Positions 7,121 to 10,238 of a DNA stretch of 10,238 bases are shown here, in pieces (position 1 is the stretch's first letter; each line of letters begins with the position of its first letter). The stretch comes from Rubrivirga sp. (GTDB taxonomy: Bacteria; Bacteroidota; Rhodothermia; Rhodothermales; Rubricoccaceae). The DNA lies in assembly GCA_012269805.1 (NCBI GenBank), contig JAAXJP010000346.1, forward strand, positions 1 to 10,238. The letters run 5' to 3'. A model generated the notes under the pieces. The model made no database searches. It was not told the DNA's origin and saw only the letters and a list, made by a program, of their open reading frames with translations. Position numbers and translations under genes: made by a program.

Positions 7121-9577
7121 CTACGGCATGAGCTCGGCGGCCTTGACGAGGTCGGCGAGGAGGCCGGCGGCCGTCACCTCGGGGCCCGCGCCGGGGCCCT
7201 GGACCACCAGCGGCGTCTCGTGGTAGCGCGCCGACTGGATGAGGATGACGTTGTCGGTGCCCCGCGAGCGCGCGAACGGCGAGTCGGCGCCGACGGCGCG
7301 GACACCGACGCTCAGGCCCTCGTCCGTGATCTGGCCGACGTAGGCGAGCCGCTTGCCCTCGGCCTCAGCGGCCGCCACGCGCTCGGCCCAGGCCGCGTCG
7401 AGGCCGTCCAGCCCAGCCATGAACTCGTCGACCGAGACGTCGGCCAGCTCGGGCGGCACGAGCGACTCGACCGCGAGCTCGGCGCGCTCGACCTCGCGGC
7501 CCGTCTCGCGGGCCAGGATGAGGAGCTTCCGGGCCACGTCCTCGCCCGTGAGGTCGTCGCGGGGGTCGGGCTCGGTGAGGCCCTTCGCCTTCGCCTCGCG
7601 GACGGCCTCCGAGAACGACGCGCCCTCGGCAAGGGTGTTGAAGAGGAACGCGAGCGTGCCCGAGAACACGCCCTCGACGTGGTCGATCCGGTCTCCCGAG
7701 CGGAGCAGGTCGCGGACGGTGAACACGACCGGGAGGCCGGCCATGACCGTCGTCTCGTAGTGGTAGCTCACCTCGCGCCGGCCGGCCGCCTCGCGGAGCT
7801 GGCGGTAGTAGGCCATGTCGAGCGTGTTGGCCTTCTTGTTGGGCGTGACCACGCCGACCCCGTTCTCGAGCCACGTCACGTAGCGCCGGGCGACGGCCTC
7901 CGAGGCCGTCGCGTCGACCACGATCCGGCGCTCCAGGCCACCGGCGAGGAGCTTCGCGTCGAGCGCGTCGAGGTCGGCCGCCTCGACGTCGCCGTCGAGG
8001 GCCTCGACCGAGAACGGCAGGCCGCCCTCGTCCCACGCCATCCGCCGCGAGTTGGCGAGGCCGACGAGGCGGAGGTGGATCCGGTCCTGGTCCATCAGGA
8101 TCGGCGCGTGCTCCCGGAGGATGTCGACGAGCGTCCGCCCGACGGTCCCCGTCCCGATCACGACGACGTGGACGCGCGCGCGGCGGAGCGGGAACGCCTC
8201 GTGGAGCGCCCCCAGCGCCGCCCGGACGTCCTCCTGGCGGACGACGAGCGAGATGTTCGTCTCGGCCGCGCCCTGCGCGATCGCGAGGACGTTGACGTCG
8301 GCCCGGCCGAGCGTGGCGAACAGGCGGCCCGCCAGGCCCGGCTGGTGCCGCATCCCCTCGCCGACGGCCGACACGACCGCGCACCCGGGGATGGCCTCGA
8401 CGCTCTGAACCTCCCCCCGCCCGATCTCGACGGCGAACGCCTCGCGGAGCGCCTCCACGGAGGCCTCGGCGTCGGCCCCGTCGACCACGACGCACACGCT
8501 CTGCTCGCTCGACGCCTGGCTGATCATCCGGACGTTGACGCCGGCGGCCGAGAGCGCCGCGAACAGCCGGGCGCTGACGCCCACGACGGCCTGGATCCCC
8601 CCGCCCTCCACCATCACGACGGCCTGGTCGCGGAGGGCCGAGAGCGCCTTGACCCGGAGGTCGAGGTCGTCGGTCTGGTCGGAGATGAGCGTGCCCGGCT
8701 CGCCCGGATCCAGCGTGCTCTTGATGAGGATCGGGATGCCGGCCCGCTCGGCGGGGAGCATCGTGCGGGGGTGGAGGACCTGGGCGCCGAAGTAGGCCAG
8801 CTCGGCGGCCTCGCGGTAGCTCAGGCGCGGGAGCGGGAGCGACTCCGGCACGAGCCGCGGGTCGGCCGTGTAGACGCCGGCCACGTCGGTCCAGATGACG
8901 CACTCGGCGGCGTCGAGCGCGGCGGCCAGGATCGTCGCCGTGTAGTCGGAGCCCGACCGGCCGAGCGTGGTCGTGACGCCGGTCGCCGTCGAGCCAATAA
9001 AGCCGGTGACGACGGCGACCTCGCCCGCCGCCAGCTCGCCGACGGCGGCCTGCGCGAGCCGCCGCGTCGTGTCGTGGTCGACGGTCGCGCTCCCGAACCG
9101 GCCGTCGGTCCGGATGAGACGGGCGGCGTCGAGGGCCGGCGCGGCGGGGCCGGCGGCGCGGAACGCGGCGGCAACGATGGGCGCCGAGAGCCGCTCGCCG
9201 GTCGCGAGCACGGCGTCGCGCGTCCGGTCGGTGGCCTCGCGGAGAAGCGAGACCCCGTCCAACAGCTCGCGGAGCTCGCCGAGGCGGGCGTCGAGCGTCT
9301 CTTGGAGCGCGGCCCGGTCGGCGCCGCCGGCGAGCGCGTCGGCCGCGGCCTCATGCCGCTCGCGGATGGCCTCGACGGCGGCCCCGTGGCCCTCGCGCGC
9401 GAGCGCGGCGTCGAGCGCGGCGAGGAGGTCGTCGGTCGTCCCACCGAGGGCCGACACGACGACGACCTTCCGCCCCTCGGCCGGCGTGGCCGTGACGAGC
9501 TCGACGACGCGGCGGATCCGGTCGGGCGTGGAGACGGAGGTGCCCCCGAACTTGGAGACGTGGGGAGAGGGCGGCAT
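7121..9577 (-). CDS. thrA: Bifunctional aspartokinase / homoserine dehydrogenase ThrA
   Basis: 818 residues, very close to the usual length of bifunctional ThrA. The N-terminal aspartokinase domain (about 1-300) phosphorylates aspartate and has KFGGTS (9-14), [10 protein letters not shown] (205-214) and [18 protein letters not shown] (269-286). Two ACT-type regulatory modules follow (about 315-460), including the [10 protein letters not shown] strand typical of feedback-controlled kinases. The C-terminal homoserine dehydrogenase domain starts near 468 with the dinucleotide-binding loop [13 protein letters not shown] (471-483). It continues with [15 protein letters not shown] (578-585), [13 protein letters not shown] and the catalytic-region segment [15 protein letters not shown], with [14 protein letters not shown] (665-678). 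The ATG at 9577 is chosen because KFGGTS starts eight residues later; the upstream in-frame extension would run through the attenuator. The kinase is therefore probably inhibited by threonine at the protein level (family inference) and the gene attenuated at the RNA level (seen upstream). Confidence 0.97.
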   Translation of the reverse strand: MPPSPHVSKFGGTSVSTPDRIRRVVELVTATPAEGRKVVVVSALGGTTDDLLAALDAALAREGHGAAVEAIRERHEAAADALAGGADRAALQETLDARLGELRELLDGVSLLREATDRTRDAVLATGERLSAPIVAAAFRAAGPAAPALDAARLIRTDGRFGSATVDHDTTRRLAQAAVGELAAGEVAVVTGFIGSTATGVTTTLGRSGSDYTATILAAALDAAECVIWTDVAGVYTADPRLVPESLPLPRLSYREAAELAYFGAQVLHPRTMLPAERAGIPILIKSTLDPGEPGTLISDQTDDLDLRVKALSALRDQAVVMVEGGGIQAVVGVSARLFAALSAAGVNVRMISQASSEQSVCVVVDGADAEASVEALREAFAVEIGRGEVQSVEAIPGCAVVSAVGEGMRHQPGLAGRLFATLGRADVNVLAIAQGAAETNISLVVRQEDVRAALGALHEAFPLRRARVHVVVIGTGTVGRTLVDILREHAPILMDQDRIHLRLVGLANSRRMAWDEGGLPFSVEALDGDVEAADLDALDAKLLAGGLERRIVVDATASEAVARRYVTWLENGVGVVTPNKKANTLDMAYYRQLREAAGRREVSYHYETTVMAGLPVVFTVRDLLRSGDRIDHVEGVFSGTLAFLFNTLAEGASFSEAVREAKAKGLTEPDPRDDLTGEDVARKLLILARETGREVERAELAVESLVPPELADVSVDEFMAGLDGLDAAWAERVAAAEAEGKRLAYVGQITDEGLSVGVRAVGADSPFARSRGTDNVILIQSARYHETPLVVQGPGAGPEVTAAGLLADLVKAAELMP

Positions 9578-9587
9578 GGGCAAGACG

Positions 9588-9620
9588 AAAAACGCCCGCG
9601 CTCCAAAGGGGAGGCGGGCG
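9588..9620 (-). terminator. Intrinsic terminator of the thr attenuator, just before thrA
   Basis: On the minus strand the 5' arm CGCCCGC (9620-9614) plus CTCC (9613-9610) pairs with GGAG (9604-9601) plus GCGGGCG (9599-9593). The loop is CCTTT and there is one bulged C at 9600. That is 11 base pairs, ten of them G-C, immediately followed by TTTTT (9592-9588). The thrA ATG follows 10 nt later. An intrinsic terminator between a promoter and the gene it serves makes sense only as a conditional terminator, and the Thr-rich leader ORF upstream supplies the condition. Confidence 0.88.
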
Positions 9621-9719
9621 GACCGGGTGAGGACGAGCGCTGAGTGGCAGCTCCGATCACCGGCGACGCTCCGCCCCCCAGGGGCCGAGCGTTCGCGTCG
9701 TCGCCGTCGTCGGGCGGAG
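9613..9719 (-). promoter_or_regulatory. Alternative pairing segments of the thr attenuator (1:2 and 2:3)
   Basis: Segment 1, CTCCGCCC (9719-9712), lies just before the main Thr codon cluster of the leader ORF. It is perfectly complementary over 8 nt to segment 2, GGGCGGAG (9676-9669), which lies after that cluster. Segment 2 extended to 9679-9670 can instead pair with segment 3 (9622-9613, starting TCCGCCC) at 9 of 10 positions, including 7 consecutive pairs. Segment 3 is most of the 5' arm of the terminator. A ribosome stalled on codons 21-27 would cover segment 1 and free segment 2 to form the 2:3 antiterminator. A ribosome reaching the stop at 9659-9657 would mask segment 2 and let the terminator form. 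Pairing strengths were judged by eye. Confidence 0.72.
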
Positions 9720-9770
9720 GCCCGCGGTCGTGCGGGCCGGACGGCGACGGGGCGGGGACGGGATCGGCAT
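9657..9770 (-). CDS. thrL: Thr-rich leader peptide of the thr operon (ThrL-like)
   Basis: 37 residues: [37 protein letters not shown]. Threonine is found at residues 14, 15, 21, 22, 24, 25 and 27, that is 7 of the 14 residues from 14 to 27, encoded by six ACG and one ACC. The peptide has no function as a protein in this model; its translation senses charged tRNA-Thr. The stop is 37 nt before the terminator stem and 80 nt before thrA, as expected for an attenuator. Unlike the enterobacterial ThrL, where Thr and Ile codons are mixed, only one Ile codon (codon 3) is present, so control by threonine alone is inferred. The ATG at 9770 is chosen because a candidate -7 box ends 6 nt upstream, implying a leaderless start; in-frame starts further upstream would lie before the promoter. 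The symbol is used by function, not by sequence homology. Confidence 0.82.
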   Translation of the reverse strand: MPIPSPPRRRPARTTAGLRPTTATTRTLGPWGAERRR

Positions 9771-9775
9771 GGCGC

Positions 9776-9807
9776 GGAAGCTAGCGGGGCGCCCCGCCTC
9801 GGGCAAC
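9776..9807 (-). promoter_or_regulatory. Candidate promoter of the thr operon
   Basis: On the minus strand GTTG (9807-9804), a 20-nt spacer and TAGCTTCC (9783-9776) fit the Bacteroidota -33/-7 arrangement, with mismatches only in the last two bases of the -7 box. Transcription would start around 9771-9769, essentially at the ATG of the leader peptide. The same TAGCTT core precedes priA at a similar distance. The position, directly upstream of the leader ORF and attenuator, supports the call. Confidence 0.5.
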
Positions 9808-9816
9808 CAGCCGAGG
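9784..9816. promoter_or_regulatory. Overlapping inverted repeats in the thr promoter (operator candidate)
   Basis: A perfect 14-bp palindrome, GCGGGGCGCCCCGC (9784-9797), lies between the -33 and -7 boxes of the thr promoter. Overlapping it by one base, CCTCGG (9797-9802) and CCGAGG (9811-9816) form a second inverted repeat with an 8-nt centre that contains the -33 element. Such placement suits a repressor, but in very GC-rich DNA short palindromes are common and no regulator was recognised. Confidence 0.3.
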
Positions 9817-9832
9817 AGATGCCGACCCCTCG

Positions 9833-9858
9833 AAGCGCTTCCAATCCTGAAAAAGGAT
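9833..9858. repeat. Small inverted repeats in an AT-richer island upstream of the thr promoter
   Basis: AAGCGCTT (9833-9840) is a perfect 8-bp palindrome. Three bases later, ATCCT (9844-9848) and AGGAT (9854-9858) form a 5-bp inverted repeat around GAAAA. The island has the lowest GC content in the divergent intergenic region and lies 25-55 nt upstream of the -33 box of the thr promoter. It might be an upstream activating element or a binding site. No matching -33/-7 pair was found here. Confidence 0.22.
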
Positions 9859-9896
9859 GCCGTCCCGGCACGCCGGCTCTCCATTTCGTCGCTCCG

Positions 9897-9928
9897 TTCG
9901 ATCGGAATCGCCCGGCCGCCTACGTTCG
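9897..9928 (+). promoter_or_regulatory. Candidate promoter of the 70-residue ORF
   Basis: TTCG (9897-9900), exactly 20 nt, and TACGTTCG (9921-9928) match the Bacteroidota -33/-7 consensus (TTTG, about 20 nt, TAnnTTTG) with one difference in each box. The ATG of the downstream ORF is at 9951, 22 nt after the -7 box. The promoter is divergent from the thr promoter, with about 90 nt between their -33 boxes. Confidence 0.5.
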
Positions 9929-9950
9929 CGTGCCCCACGCCCCCTCCCCC

Positions 9951-10163
9951 ATGGACCACCGCCGGGCTCTCACCGACCTGTCCGTCTCGCTCCGCGACGT
10001 CGCCGTACGGGTGGCCCAGCTGGAGGCGAGCCAGTCGGAGAGCCCATTTCCGAGCCCGTCATTCGGGGCCGGCCTGCGCCGCGTCCACGCCGACCTCGCG
10101 CGCCTGCTCGTCCGGGTCGACGCCCTCCGGCGGATCGGCGGCGGACGCGCGATGCGACCGTGA
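9951..10163 (+). CDS. Small hypothetical protein, predicted helical
   Basis: 70 residues: MDHRRALTDLSVSLRDVA and onward, ending GGGRAMRP. Not recognised. Two amphipathic, arginine- and leucine-rich helices are suggested (about 4-27 and 41-61), with heptad-like spacing of Leu, Val and Ala. They are separated by a serine/proline linker (SQSESPFPSPSFGAG), so a helical hairpin or small coiled-coil protein is possible. There is no signal peptide or membrane segment. The ATG is preceded by CCCCTCCCCC, not a Shine-Dalgarno sequence, as for other genes in the window. The promoter-like pair 22 nt upstream is the best external support. The gene is divergent from the thr operon; nothing shows a functional link. 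The linker uses a few AT-ending codons (CCA, TTT, TCA) rarer elsewhere here. Confidence 0.55.
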   Translation: MDHRRALTDLSVSLRDVAVRVAQLEASQSESPFPSPSFGAGLRRVHADLARLLVRVDALRRIGGGRAMRP

Positions 10164-10178
10164 GGAGGACGCACCGCG

Positions 10179-10196
10179 TCGGGTAGATCGACCCGA
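10179..10196. repeat. Inverted repeat downstream of the 70-residue ORF
   Basis: TCGGGT (10179-10184) and ACCCGA (10191-10196) form a perfect 6-bp stem with the loop AGATCG, extendable by one G-U pair on the plus strand. It begins 15 nt after the stop of the small ORF. There is no T-run directly after it, so it is at best a weak or T-less terminator. The remaining sequence to the window edge holds no gene. Confidence 0.3.
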
Positions 10197-10238
10197 TCCG
10201 GCGACTATGGGCGCCCGTGGCCACGTGCCTTTTGAGAG

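Noticed and set aside
5247..7226. 659-residue open frame on the plus strand, antisense to thrB and thrC
   Set aside because: It has low-complexity RRxEV-type composition and covers two well-identified genes on the other strand plus their spacers. No motif or start signal supports it.
7220..9643. 807-residue open frame on the plus strand, antisense to thrA
   Set aside because: It is very rich in Arg, Asp, Glu, Val and Gly with no domain, and mirrors the high-GC codon bias of thrA on the other strand. It would also run into the leader and terminator. It is a shadow of thrA.
9784..9797. 14-bp palindrome as a transcription terminator for an upstream gene
   Set aside because: It has no loop and no T-run, and lies between the promoter boxes of the thr operon, so an operator or chance palindrome is more likely.
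9578..9871. N-terminal extension of ThrA upstream of 9577
   Set aside because: The frame is open, but the extension is Arg/Pro-rich, has no family resemblance, and would cover the attenuator and promoter. The aspartokinase motif KFGGTS starts normally eight residues after the ATG at 9577.
10210..10233. GGCGC/GTGCC stem followed by TTTT at the right edge as an intrinsic terminator
   Set aside because: The stem is 5 bp including a G-U pair, the T-run has four bases, and it sits at the window edge. The TTTTG could equally be a -33 box of a gene beyond the window.

Overview
The window is about 10.2 kb of very GC-rich bacterial chromosome, densely coding with strong G/C at third codon positions. 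Several observations suggest a high-GC member of the Bacteroidota/Rhodothermota side of the tree (Rubricoccaceae- or Rhodothermaceae-like). No start codon has a convincing Shine-Dalgarno sequence at normal spacing. The best promoter candidates look like the Bacteroidota -33/-7 type (TTG or TTCG, about 20 nt, TAnnTT). The gene set also fits: a CadC/ToxR-like winged-helix/TPR regulator, PriA, and a bifunctional ThrA followed by ThrB and ThrC. This placement is inference; there is no rRNA or marker gene to fix it.

Layout. Positions 1-101 hold an operator-like repeat and a probable promoter. A membrane-anchored winged-helix regulator with a TPR-rich C-terminal domain follows (102-1526, +), then the primosomal helicase PriA (1593-4055, +). 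Three small membrane proteins come next on the same strand: two tiny, overlapping, unrecognised ORFs (4142-4291 and 4288-4398) and a DUF202 protein (4449-4730). Convergent to these, on the minus strand, is the threonine operon, transcribed thrA (9577-7121), thrB (7040-6120), thrC (6056-4785). Together these three enzymes supply four of the five steps from aspartate to threonine: aspartokinase, homoserine dehydrogenase, homoserine kinase and threonine synthase. Aspartate-semialdehyde dehydrogenase is not in the window. Upstream of the thr promoter, and divergent from it, is a 70-residue unrecognised ORF (9951-10163, +).

The main discovery is in the 193 nt before thrA, which is not empty. It reads, on the minus strand, as a complete classical transcription attenuator. 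A 37-residue leader peptide (9770-9657) has 7 Thr among residues 14-27. It is followed by an intrinsic terminator (stem-loop plus five T, 9620-9588) that ends 10 nt before the thrA ATG. Complementary segments allow mutually exclusive 1:2, 2:3 and 3:4 pairings. Ribosome stalling at the Thr codons would favour the antiterminator; full translation would favour the terminator. The leader ATG lies only 5 nt beyond a candidate -7 box, so the leader peptide may be translated from a leaderless mRNA, unlike the enterobacterial thrL. The thr promoter also contains a perfect 14-bp palindrome between its -33 and -7 elements, a possible second layer of control.

No tRNA, rRNA, CRISPR, insertion sequence or phage feature was seen.
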